Shown here: positions 1 through 12,600 of the stretch, piece after piece | How the letters are laid out: each line of letters begins with the position of its first letter | Position numbering within the stretch: the first letter of the stretch is position 1 | Assembly: GCA_030867875.1 (NCBI GenBank) | Contig: JAOWCC010001751.1 | Location: 24,296,369-24,360,368, forward strand | Reading direction: 5' to 3' | From: Actinernus sp. WN-2022 | Lineage: Eukaryota > Cnidaria > Anthozoa > Actiniaria > Actinernidae | Length of the DNA stretch: 64,000 nt | Notes under the pieces: generated by a model | What the model was told of the DNA's origin: nothing | Seen by the model: the letters and a program-made list of their open reading frames with translations, nothing else | The model's database searches: none | Translations under genes and position numbers: made by a program

Positions 1-16
1 ATCCCATGTACGTATA

Positions 17-1785
17 CCGTATTTACCCGTGTATAATGCGCGCCCGTGTATAATGCGCATGTCAATTTTCAGCCTGTATCTTAGAATTTCTTGTGATATG
101 CTGAGAAAATGAAAAACACAACAAATAAAATATATTTTAAATGCTTTTATTTACATCACTTGTTTTACGTACCACATTTGTAGTATTAAAATAATTACAG
201 TTTCCTAGTATTCATACCAGCCAGTACCGTACACAGCAAACAATTCAAAAACCTTCGAAGTCTGATTCAGAGTCCGACTCAAACAGTTCTCTGGCGAACG
301 AATCACCAAAATCATCAATGGCTTCATTGTCATCGTCCTCACCCTGGTAAATGAGGTCGTCCTCCATTCCATCCAGCTTGTTGGAGATTCCACACTTCAG
401 AAAAGCTCCCACGATCATCTCCTGTGGAATGCTTCGCCATGCTTCGGCAATCCACGCACAGATCATTTCTTCAGTCGGCTTCTTCTGTCTTCCCCCAGCA
501 GTAAATTCGTGAATACCGTCTGCCATCCACTCCATCCACTTTGCTTTAACACGATCTTTAAATGGTTTGTTCAGAGAAACATCTAGAGGCTGAAGAATTG
601 ATGTTAAACCTCCCGGAATGACAGCCAAATCTGTGTTCTCTGATCGAAGCACTCGCTTCACGGGGTCTGTCACGTGGGCCTCAAAAGCGTCAAAAGCGTC
701 AAAAGCGTCAAAAACAAGCAGGCTTCTCTCTCTCCCCAGTCCTCCGCAGCGTGCTCTCACAGTTTCATTCGCTCGGTATCCATCCAGCCTTTGTACTGAA
801 CAGCAATAACAACGCCGTGAGTGTTCTTTATCTTCGGCAATGTCTTTCTCTTAAAGATCACCATTGGTTTCAGTTTTGAGCCATCGGCAGCACACGTCAA
901 TACGACTGTCACTCGATTTTTCTCATTTCCTGTCGTACGGATTTTCACGGTCTTCTCTCCGATGTTGTTGATCGTTCGGTTTGGCGGCATGTCAAATGTT
1001 AGTGGAGTTTCATCCATGTTCGCAATCAGATGAAGCGGATATCCGTGCTGCTTTCGATGCTTGATCACATACTGGTGGAACTGGACTATCTTCTCTTCGT
1101 AATCGGCGGGAAGGCGCTGAGCTAATGTTGTTTTTTGTCGTATTGACAGACCATTCCTCTTCATAAATCGCTGGCACCAATGGTTTCCGGCCTTAAATAC
1201 ACCTTCTGGTATCCTGTACTTCTCATCCTTTGCAAGATCAAGGGCTTTTAGTCTCACTAAGGAGGGCAGAATGGCAAGACCGTTGTTCCGTTTCTCAGTG
1301 ATCCAAGCCACGAGGTCAACCTCCAGTGCAGGCCAAGCAGCTTTCCTCCCGCGATCAGCACGCTTCAGTCGAGGCATTTTCTCCAGATTCTCTTTGTTTG
1401 TTCGCCACAGCCGTACATTGCTCTCAGCAACTCCAAACTCTCGTTGTGCTGCACGATTCCCATTCTTCTCAGCAAAGTTGATGACTCGAAGTTTTTCAGA
1501 TGTAGTATAACTTTGACGCTTCGTAAGTACAGTTGCCATGGTAAAGACTAACAGAACTAATCTGAACTATGCCTTAAATAGTTGTTATGATTTATTCACG
1601 GATCGAAATTGTCAAGTATTCATTGGTAGTTTAAATATAAAGAGCCAGTGAGAAGTTTCCTTTTGTTTGTTTTGTTATGCAAATCAGATCGTGCTGAATA
1701 AGGTCATTCCGTGTATAATGCGCATCGTGATTTTAGAGGGCATATTTTGGGGAAAAAAGTGCGCATTATACACGGGTAAATACGG
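17..1785 (-). mobile_element. Pogo/Tigger-type DNA transposon, full length but with a broken transposase
   Basis: The first 25 bases (17-41, beginning CCGTATTTACCC) are an exact reverse complement of the last 25 (1761-1785). The element is flanked on both sides by TA (15-16 and 1786-1787), the usual target of Tc1/mariner/pogo transposons. A second copy of the 17-bp core CCGTGTATAATGCGCAT lies just inside each end (44-60 and 1709-1725) and may be a transposase-binding repeat. The interior codes a CENP-B/pogo-family transposase on the minus strand (245-1539). Perfect terminal repeats suggest recent mobility; the frameshift in the transposase suggests this copy now depends on others. Confidence 0.88.
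245..1539 (-). pseudogene. Pogo/CENP-B-family transposase, frameshifted
   Basis: The N-terminal part (1539 down to 757) starts with a psq/HTH-like region (SYTTSEKLRVINFAEKNGN), continues into a CENP-B-type DNA-binding half (GNHWCQRFMKRNGLS) and then the first catalytic Asp block (NMDETPLTFDMP) of a DDE_1 transposase. The frame closes near 757, and the rest of the catalytic domain continues in a different frame from about 760 down to 245, with LLVFDAF (second Asp) and ILQPLDVSLNKPFK (third Asp), so the family triad is DDD. The tail is acidic. A short (GTCAAAAGC)n expansion at about 685-715 repeats the DAF residues beside the second Asp. The shift between 745 and 775 breaks the protein. Family assignment is strong; that it is inactive is inferred from the break. 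Confidence 0.85.
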
Positions 1786-3564
1786 TAGCTAAAAGACTGT
1801 ATTATTTTAGAAATATACATTTTGTGTTGAGAAAAAAAAACAATTACTCGACACTGGGACAAATAATCGGCAGTGTGACACGGAGTCGCGTTACATTACT
1901 TTTATGCCGTGTTCAAGGGCTGTCCAATCGTAAAGTAGCGAAATGTAAGCAAGTGTAAGTAGAATACGAAATGAGGTTTTGCCAAAGAAGAAATCTTCCT
2001 AAACACCGCGGCCGAATAGAGGAGTAATTTCGAAATTAAAGTGAACTTAAACAAACGATTACTGTAAAGAAATCCTGGCAAACTGTTCCCAGCAGAGACT
2101 TACCCTGACTTAATTAAGGCTTGGGAGGAGAGAAAAAAATGGTTTACTAAAAGGTATATATTCAGCTTTGCTGTAGTCTTCGGACTTTTCATTCGTTTTA
2201 CTAAAAGAACAGGTTACCATTCTGTCACGTGACTACGGATCACCACACGGTTCACCAATCTATTCGATAATGCTGACCAAAGTCATGGGAAATTCTCTCT
2301 TAAACTAATTTACATCGCTAACAGATCCGGTATATTTTACATTTCTGTATTATTAATGCCTCTAGCGAACGGTTTCGCGCACTGTGATACTGTTCGCATG
2401 GTGAACCGTTGCAATAAAAAAACATACTTAATTTTTCTTTCAAACTACGGTTCACCATTAGAAACGTGTTACAGTGCGCGAAAACGTTTGCTAGAGGCAT
2501 TAATAATACAGAAATGTAAAATATACCCGATCTGTTAGCGATGTAAATTGATTTAAGAGATAATTTCCCGTGGCTTTGATCAGCATTATCGAATAGATTG
2601 GTGAACCGTGTGGTGAACTGTTGTCATGTCACACCAACTATATATCACGCTACGGCTTGGCAGAAGACAAGTTCGGCAAAGTACCGACAGCACGATGGTA
2701 CTGCAAGCTGCTCCCCCTCCAACTACTCGAGCTTCGCTATTCAAATCTCCTCTTTCTTCCTCCATTACATACACAGCCGAACTATCAAATAATACTTAAA
2801 CATTCAATAGTGCTTTTCGAAGGAGTGTTGGGTCTCAGACGGCTCAAATGAAATGTACAACCCGTGTCGCGCGTTTTCAGTGCAAGTTTAAAATTTTCCG
2901 CTCTCCCTCAACCTTGTTATTTATTTTTCAACATTTACAATTTGATTTATTTTCTTTTTTGAATAACTCGACCTATTCATTACTGCTTCACAAAAAAAAT
3001 GTTATATCTCATTGAAATATTTATTTAATTGTTTTTAACCGAACGCAACGGCTTCAACCCCGTTATTTCATAAAATGTGCTTACTCAGCATACTATTCAT
3101 TCCAATTAAATACAATTGCGGACACGAGTGTTGAGACACTTTCTCCTCTTCCTTCCCAATGTTGGGTAGAACGATTGGGCCTGTTGAGTCCCAACATTGA
3201 GGGAGGGGAGGAGGAGGAAAAAGACCGCACGGCTGAAAAATTGCGTTTTTTCTGGAGTGTCCCAACAACTCATGTCCGCAATTGTAGCAACCTCAGTGTC
3301 ATAATCCTCAACATGACTTTGAAACCAGGGCTCAAATAGTGTAAGGGGCATGCTATGTTTTGTCATGAGTGTCACATGTTCCCAGTTTCAAAACTTGTTT
3401 TGTTCATCCAATTGGTTGTAGATGGCAGTACATGTATATCATTTTGGGAAGGAAGTGGACTCTGCCAGCAGGGAAAGTCTACCTCCTCCTGGGGTAAAAT
3501 ACTACATGCTTGTTTGCATTGAACACTATTAAGTGTTAATTTAAATAATCATTATTGATTGCAG
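1786..3564. other. Non-coding stretch before the first visible exon of the WD-repeat gene
   Basis: Apart from the fold-back repeat at 2223-2633, I see no gene, RNA or further repeat I can name. Small open frames here, including the mirrored pair within 2318-2538, come from the palindrome. By position this is probably intron of the WD-repeat gene whose earlier exons are outside the window. Confidence 0.5.
2223..2633. repeat. Long fold-back (palindromic) MITE
   Basis: The left arm (from GTCACGTGACTACGG, through CACACGGTTCACCAATCTAT and GCCTCTAGCGAACG) reappears inverted on the right (ATAGATTGGTGAACCGTGTG near 2595-2613). The centre is near 2428. The roughly 200-bp arms are imperfect, so the two strands code nearly the same nonsense peptide. 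No transposase is present, as expected for a non-autonomous fold-back element. Confidence 0.75.
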
Positions 3565-3665
3565 GTGGAAGGTTCACAATGATTGGGTGGCCCAGCTCAA
3601 GTACTATGATTCTCTGAGAGCTGTCATTTCCTGCTCCAACCACCAAGAGACAGCACTAGTAATAG
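3565..3665 (+). CDS. WD-repeat gene, window exon 1
   Basis: It follows a TTGCAG acceptor and ends at a GTACAT donor. After one base completing the previous codon it codes WKVHNDWVAQLKYYDSL and then SCSNHQETALVI. It enters at phase 2, so at least one exon lies upstream. Confidence 0.75.
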
Positions 3666-6600
3666 GTACATGTCAATGGAGTTAAATTAATAGGGAACAA
3701 TACATGGGCATGCAAAGATATGGAATTGATCGCGATATCACAATGTGAGCACACCATATACATATCTCCAAGTTAAGCATCCATGTGATTAATTAGCCTG
3801 GTTATTTTAAAACAATACTAATACTGACTCAATTTTATTGCCGAATAAGGCAAGAAGACTAGCTGAGAGCCGATATTAACACATTGTTATTTTTACATGT
3901 ATTCAGATACAATGTTTCTCAGTGGTGGAAATCCTTGTGAAACAATTAGTTTTAATAATAAATTAAGCTTTAAATGTAGGATTCTCACATGAAATTGATG
4001 GCCAACTTAAGTTTTGTCATTCACAGGACTGTCATGAGTTGCTAAATCACTTGACTTTTGAGGTCAAGGTACTGCAGGTGTAATATAATGGAGAGTATTG
4101 TGTGTCTAATCGCCATGTTTTTATTTATTGTCAGGCCAAACTATGGGCAGCACACACATAGCATCTCAACTGCGTGAAGTTAAAACAGGCCAAAATGAAC
4201 GTAGGAAGACCATGGTTGCACTTGCTAGGGACAGCCAGCCACAACGACGACTGGCCAGTGACCAGACTGTCTTCAGGGTTTACAAAGGTGTTAAGACATT
4301 CGACTTTTGTAAGGAGAAGAATTTAATTGTCACTGGAGGTAGGTTGGTTCATTCTTGTGACTGAATAAAGCTATGCATACAAGCTGACTATAGGCTTTAG
4401 TTGAATAATTATTATATGTTATGTACAGGTTGGGAGGTCCATATGGAGGGAAACGTTGCCAGAAGTCTTGAAAACAGCCAAAGGCCACAGGCCAAGGGTA
4501 GTTTTCAAGACTGAGGGCAAAGTTTTTCTCCTTAGGACCGACTAGGGTTAGCTGGTAAATAATTTTGTTTTGTTTTCCTTATCAATTCAATTGATTGTAC
4601 TTGCTTTTGTTAATTCAGTCACATGCTCACACAAGAAGTGATACATTATTTTGTCAGTGTGAGCATGCAATCTTTGTTTCACTCAAATCACTGGCAATTT
4701 TCTGCACTTTTCCTTTACTTGAAAGGCTTTCAATACAATGTGTTCAATTCTAAGGTACGTTTTTAAAAGTAAGAATCAAGTGAAAAATGATTATTTAATG
4801 GTTCCAACCCGCTGCCCCAGACAATAAACAACAACAACATGTGGGGGGTAAGGGGATGAGGGTGAAGTACTCCAGGAAAAGTAGTAAATAGAAACCAGCA
4901 CAACACCCCTGAGGGTCCTTAAATCCCCAAGGGCCCTGGGGGTTCTGATTCCCCACCAATGCATCTGGGGTAGCAATACCCATGCATTGTCTCAACTGTC
5001 ATTTGCCTTTTTACTTGGGCCAGGCCTTTGGCCAGCAATGTCGGACTTTTTCGCCATTAACCAATCAGATAGCACCTTTTTTGGATGTTCTTTTTGCCAC
5101 CGTACCAATCAGATTGCACTGTGCTGGTCATGTGAACAGTGGACAACATTTCCAGGTTTTTCAAGATGGCGGCGAGTGGGAGTTTTGACTTAGCAAAACC
5201 TTTAATATCAGCTGTTTTTTTTTGTGTAAACCAAAGGTTCCTTCAAGTGCAATACCAAGATTTTTATCTTTTCTAAAGCTGAGAGGTATTTCACGGGCTT
5301 TGGACGGGAATTTATCACATATTATGCGACATGCTTTAAGATACACATGTGACAGTTGGCTATAAAGACAGCAGCTTGTAATTGTAAGTAGCCGCTAATT
5401 TAATCTGAACATGATAACCTTAGTTTATACCAATTGACTGTCGTTGTGTTGTTATTAACCTCTCGAAACCATAGTAGAAATGACCCGATTTCTCAGTTCT
5501 CTGACTGACAGGGTCTATCGAGCGGGAGGTCGCAGGTTCAAACCCCGGCCGGACCAACACTAAGGGTCTTAAAATAACTGAGTAGAAGGTGCTGCCTTTG
5601 TGAACCAACTGCAAATGGTTAGACCTTCACGTCTTCTCAGATAAGGACGTAAAATCGTAGGTCCACTCCTAGTATAGTCTCGTACTGATTTAGGAGCAAC
5701 TCATTAAAGAATTAAAGGGGCCTTTTAAAATATTATATGCACATGTATTTCAATGTTTATAAATTCGGGAATAGAAATCTAGCATGCAGTAAATAAGTGA
5801 GTATAAACTGAGTAAGTAATCCGAAATGATTTTTTTTTCAAACGAACGATAAATGACTCTGATGTGGAAATTGCATATTTATCTGTGGCGTGTTATTGAC
5901 ACTGGTAAAAACCAATCTTTCCTAAGCACTAGACCAAGGGACAGTTACCACCTAACAGTGACACATGTACAATTATTGGCTTTTTATTTTGTTCTATTAC
6001 CCGGGTCTATTTACATCTGGCCTGTACCTCTTTGTATTTGATTATTATCTCTGTGTTCAGGCATTCTACAGTGTATTTAATGTGTGTTTTTTAACTGACA
6101 TAATGATATTATGTATAGAGTAGTGTATTTATCATTATTGCAAGTTTATAAAATAAACTAAATTTGGTCCAGAACTGTGAGAGTATACTCACATGCAAGT
6201 GGCACTTTTTCTTTCCCTTCCCCTTTCTTGGTACCATTATATATCCATGCAAGCTAGATCTTGTTTCAGTGTTTTCCATCTGAGGTGGTCCTGGCTTAAG
6301 ATAACCCTAAGGTTACCTTAAGGACCTACCTTCTCATCATTGTATTTCTTATTATGCCTTATTACTCGTATACATTTCCATCATCTTATGAGAAAATAAA
6401 TGTAATTGTTGTTCCTCAGTTCTTGGCGTCAGCATCGTCACTTTCACTCGGTCACGATCAGGAGTATAAGTACTTTTAAGAATTATTTGGGAATTAAAAT
6501 TAATCTTGCTGCAACCCCAATGATAGAAAAAAATGAGTGGACATTGCATGTTTCTTTGTGGCCTGCCATTATAAGTTTCAGTCTCCTTCAAGATGTAGAA

Positions 6601-9600
6601 AATGAGCACTAGAACAGTGGCAGCTCACTAATACTAGAAAATGGTGGTCTGTAGTTTACGACCTCAATCGAAAATATTGTTTTGAGAATTTAGCCTGAAT
6701 TTCAGCCATCTCCACTGGTTTGTTAATGAGAATTACAAATAGATGACTTTATTTCACATGTAGAACGACATTACATGTACCTAACTATTCACAATGAACA
6801 GCAACATTATGTGGAATTTGTTGTTCTTAAAAAATTGCTTCATTTCTCGTAGTCGTACTGCACTTGATATAATTACAATGCATCAAATTTCAGTGACTCA
6901 ATGTCATGCAGACTACTCAAATAACCATTGCACTTCAATCAACAACTGACACCCATACCAAGTTTTTTTTATAATTCTAACGACCCTCAAGGAACAATAA
7001 TATTGAAAAGAAAGTAATATTAAACTACATGTATGCGTGTGTTGTGTGTGTATTATGGCTCTAATGCCCCCCCTCCCCCCCCCCCCCCCCCCCCCCGGCA
7101 ACAACAACAACATACATACATACATGGGTTTTATTTGGATTGTGTACAAACGTTCTACATTTGATTGTTTGTTCCAAATAACGTTAGTGTTACCATAATT
7201 TAAAAAGATAATTTTACAATTACCATAGCATACCATAACCCTAACCTAATCCCCCCGGCATACGTGGGGCATTTGCACATCGACATTTGACAGACAAGAG
7301 CATCAGTAGAGAACCAATTCTCTGGCTACTCTAGCACAAACCATGTTGATACAAAATTATGCTAGAACTCCATGCAGTACATGCTAGTTAAGGCCACTCA
7401 GGGCCTCTTGCTTTTTAATTGGAATTACCATGTCTGGATGAGAAAAAAAACGCAACAGGTCGCCAGCCAATCAGAGCATGCAATTTCAATGGATTATACC
7501 TCCAATCAAGTGTGTGCACTAGGGTCATGTGCCTATTTAGCCATGTAGGACAACTACATGTACATATTGGACAGCTACCTATAGTTCTTGTACAGTTCAC
7601 ATGAGTGAGTGAGTTCTTTATAATTTCATTCATTGTGTTTATTGATTGCAGGATTATTTGTTTGGTATAATAAAACACTAAATTGGATTCATCCTTGCCT
7701 CAACTTTTAATATTTTGCCATGTTGAGCTTGGATGAATCCCATAGGTATACTGGTGTATAGTATTTGGTAGTTTGTGGAAGGAACATGTAAGCCTGTTGT
7801 CTGGCAGCAAATGTCTCAGCAGACTTTGTTCAATTACTCGTACATGTATTTGTCTATGTCCCCACACCCTAACTGTCTCCCCCCCCCCCCCCCAAAAAAA
7901 GAATCTCTCTTACCACTACTTCTGTCCTAATCTCAGTCTGGACACCAGGTTTCCTTTAAGTTGTTTCAATCTACATACATGTAGCCTGTGAACTGGCTCT
8001 AGGGGGTAGGGGAGGAAAAAGAAAAGGGGATGAGAGGAGGGTAGGGAAGGGAAGGGGGAAATTAGCAAACCTTTGAAACACTTTTACACTTTGGTCCTAA
8101 AATACAGTACATTTAATAATAATAACTAATAATGACCCCATCTGTTATTTGTTGTCTACAGGAATGGACAGGTTAGTCAGGATGTGGAATCCATACGTAC
8201 CAAGGTATGGTAAATGATACATTTACATGTAGCTACATGCACATGTAGTATTGAGGGTAGACAGCTGGCATGCAGTCCTTAATCATTCGACAAGCCAACT
8301 GAAAGATGTCCGATATTTAGATTTGATCAAATTTGGAAAACAAGCTTTTTTGTGGGTGGAAATGTGGTTACCGGTAAAACCTTGAAATATTTAACAGTAT
8401 CAGTGATTCACTTTTAGTGCTAGTCTCTTCTATCAGCTGGTACTCTGTACCATTACAAAATGTTTTCTCAGTACAGAACCACATGAAAAAAAACCCAGCA
8501 ACCCCAGGTTTTCCCTGGTACAGTTAGAATTTTTATCTGAGCTGAGTGAGTACATTCTCATGTCAGTTCATTTCTTCTGCCCGTTTATTTTTCAGCAAAC
8601 CTACGGGTATTCTCAGAGGACACACTGCTCCTATTTTCCACTTATTCATTGTTGCTGAAGATGACAGAATATTTAGTATATCTACAGATAAGACAGTCAA
8701 GGTAAAACAAGTTGTCATGCCACCCCCATTAGAAGTGTTAAGTTGATCAGCTCTAATACATCCTGTTTTGGGAGAACAGCAACATTTTGCTGGGAGTCCA
8801 AGGAAAATATTGGGAATCAGTGGAGACTCAGGGAATTTACAGGGAAACAAGAAAAACTGGGACACATTCGGGAACTGCACAATTATTTGTGAGTCACTGA
8901 CTATAATGAATTGGGACAAACTGAAAATAAATTGAGACAACTTTTGAGAAAACATGTTAAGTAAACGGTCAAACTGGCATTGTTTGAGCTGTCACTCCCA
9001 CATCTACCATGCTTAAAAACCATATAATTATACTGCATGGTAACCAATGGGTAAAATTAGGTTCTATGATTACTCATACACGTCTGCTGTTCATATTGCA
9101 GGTGTGGGACCTGCATGATCAGACCTGTCTACTGACTGTTAGACCCAAGGCACATAAAATTAGGGGCGATGTATCAGGTTAGCTGTTATGATAATCCCAC
9201 TTTAAACGTGTGGATGCAGGAACAAGTCATTGGGATGGTTGGGGGAAATTGTGGATCGCTTGCTCACTTGCTCACTAAGATGTTAGCAGAATGGAATGCT
9301 TGGAATGCAGATTGATAAGAGTAATCAATATTTCATTTAATTAATAATTGAAGATCAATGTGGAACATTATTGCTATTGGGGAGTGATGTTGCTCAAGTC
9401 CTCATCGCTGGTTCTCCTCTTGCTACTAACTGTAAAATGAAGGCCAACGTAATTATTGATATACTTGAGCAAGCAACTGTGTTATCCGTGTGGGAGATGT
9501 GTGCTCATTCAGCTGAGCATACATGAGATGTAAATACCTGAGTCCTGCCGATAGTCCTGCTTAATGCACTTAATATTAATGGCAGGTGGCTCAAACTTTG

Positions 9601-12600
9601 ACAGACATGGTATTGGGTCCCCATATATCACTTAATGGTGATGTTGTAACGATGACGTCATCGGTCATGTGATTTTCAGTACATGTCCATATCTCCCTCA
9701 CTTCTAATGCCAGGCAGCTCAAACTTTGACAGGCATGGTATTGGGTCCCCATGAATCACTGTGATGTTGTAACGATGATGTCATTGATCACCTGATTGTT
9801 AGTACATGCATGTATCACCCTCATTTCTAATGCCTGGCAGCTCAAACTTTGACAGGCATGGTATTGGTTCCCCATGCACTTAGTGGTGATGTCATAACGA
9901 TGATGTCATCAGTCACATGATTTTTAGTACATGCCTGTATCTCCCTCATTTCTAATGCCAGGCAGCATTAACTTTGACACATGGTATTGAGTCCCTTTGA
10001 ATTACTTTAATAGTGGTGATGTCATAACGATGACATCATCGGTCACATGATTTTAAGAGCACGCTCATATCTCCCATATGATGCCTATTGGGTCCCCATA
10101 AATCACTTAAAGTGGTGGCAGAAACGAGTTATTGGGATGGTTGGGGGAATTGTGTTGCTCACTCACTCACTCACTCACTCACTCACTAAGGTGTTAGCAG
10201 AATGGAACACCAGGAATGCATATTGATAATACCCATCGATATTGAATTTAAATAATAATTATTAATACTTGAACAGATTCAGTAATTGCTCTGTCAATAG
10301 AGAGCTTAAGCACCAGACGTTTTTGACAACACGGACGTCACAACACTGAGAGAAGACTGGATTGAAAACAGTGGTAAAATCTTATTAACCTGGCTGATAC
10401 ACATTTCTGGCCGATCAGCATGGACAGGAAGACTCAATTGATTTGGCGTTTGTGACGTTACGCACGTGCTGATGTCGAAATGCTGCAAAAATGGAACATA
10501 TTACTTTCGGTTGCCATCCGTGACTCACGAACGTCTGGTGCTTAAGCTTCCAATAGACCAGTTTCACGATCACGGACAATTGTACAAATCCTTTGTTTAT
10601 TTGGCAGGCTGGTAGATGTTAAATAGTGGGTGCATGGCCCACCAGTTGAAACAATCGAAAGGAGGAAGACAAAAGATATTTGGATTTTCTTTTAAATCAG
10701 ACCACAGTTTAATTAGGAGAACAATTAAGAAGAATCACGAGCTGCTAGGATTTTGTATGATTTTGCATTATCATTAGCCAACATAATTTCTCTTTGTAAG
10801 TAGTATAGTCGGCGTCAGTTAAATACCACTTTTTCTTGTACAACAAAACTCAAAAGGTTGTGAATGTTATGGACGCCTTGTTTTCTTGCACAAGGGGCGT
10901 CATAAAGTGAATTCAGAAATCCACTTCATAACGCCCCTTGTGCAAGAAAAAAGGCGTCCATAACATTCACAACCTTTTGAGTTTTGTTGCACAAGAAAAA
11001 GTTGTATTTAACTGACGCCGACTATACTACTATGGGGTAACTAAGGGTCATTCAAAGTGTCACTAGACATTCTTGTACGTAAAATCCAACTTGATAATCC
11101 TATTAGAGATATAATTACATATAGTTATATCGATCTCTTCCACTATGGATTATATATCGTGCCTCCCTCTAGAAATTCTGACTAAGATCGTAGAGCATGC
11201 AGATCCTTGGTCATTCGCAAGCCTCTCAAGGACATCGAAAAATCTAAACGGTGCTGCATCTCTCGCGCGCTACAAAAACGTAGACCAAAGGTTCCGTAAA
11301 CTAGCACTATGCTTGGGTTTGAGGTCTACTCATAGTGACGACGATCGAGACGAATTGGCTCGAACTTTCGGTATTTCCGCAAGCTCCATTGACGATAGCT
11401 TTTCTCTTCTCTACGCCAGCGAATATGGTGATCTTAATGCTGTTAAGTGGCTCATCAAGCACTTACGTTTCGATATGATGGACAGACACACCAATCACGT
11501 TCTACGCGCTGCCCTTGAGTATGGTCATCTTGGTATCGCTAAGCGGCTCATTAAGCACTTCCAGTTCACCAAAGAGGATAAGGCCGTCAGTTTTGCTATA
11601 TTAGGTGCCAGTAGGAATGGTCATCTTAATAACGTTAAGTGGCTCATGCGACGTTTTCAGATAACCCTAGAGTATGAATGCATTGATCTTGCTATAGAAT
11701 ACGCCTGTAACAATGGTCATCTTGATATCGCTAAATGGTTCGTTAAGTGGCAGTACTCCCAGCTCACAGAGGACGAAAGGGTTGTACTACGCAACTACAT
11801 GGATGCTCATTCTGCCACGTAGGAAGCCAAAGTGTCACTAGATATTCGCGCACCTAAGAAATCCAAACTTGAAGTATATGTTAAAGGAATGATTATTATA
11901 CTGTATATTACCACTAAATGGTATTAGTATATATTCTTTATTCCACAATACTAGCTTACGTTGTTATCTTAGTACGCATTAACACCATACAGATCGAACA
12001 TGTCGAAGAAGAACTCAAATGTAGACGCCGCAATAACTTGTGATTGGTTGATGAGAGGGAAGGACTCAAAATGTCCAAAGAAGATTTCGAAGACAACGAA
12101 GTTCTGTTCCCAGCATAACTACCAAATCTCAAAAGGCTGTGCCCCATACGTACCATGCTCGAAGTGCGGTAAAGGATGTCGTACTGATTACGAGCTTTGC
12201 TCAGGATGTGACCGTCTCACCATCAAGGTGAAGTCTTCCGGTGTCTATATAAGACGCGCTAAGAAGTCCAGCAAGAAGCTAGAGGATCCAAGAAAGGAGG
12301 AGCCAAACATGGTGGAACCGGAGGTAGCATTGCCCGCTGAATCAAGAGTGCTGGAACCAGTGGAAGGTCTTGGAGAGTCTCTCAACCATGCGCTCAACGA
12401 GGTGTTGGCTGCCTTGAGGAACGAGAAGGACGCTTAGGAATAGCCACGAAAAAAGAAAAAAGGAAGAATGAAGAAGGTCGTTGCGTGGCCCTCTTCATTC
12501 CTCTTCTTTTTTTTTTTTTTCTATTGAACGTACGACATCTATAGTTGTATCATGGACGAGCTAGTCAGATTGTTTGGTCCTGGAATTTGTAGAAGCCTGA

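Larger units (their letters stand above)
9178..10798 (+). other. Intron left of the Polinton: direct repeats, CRE-like repeats, one MITE
   Basis: A segment of about 150 bp (9212-9360, with GGGATGGTTGGGGGAA and GTTAGCAGAATGGAA) is repeated at 10120-10275, where a CTCA microsatellite sits inside it. Between the two lie four copies of a 120-130 bp unit (9575-10095), followed by a small MITE at 10302-10549. Confidence 0.6.
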
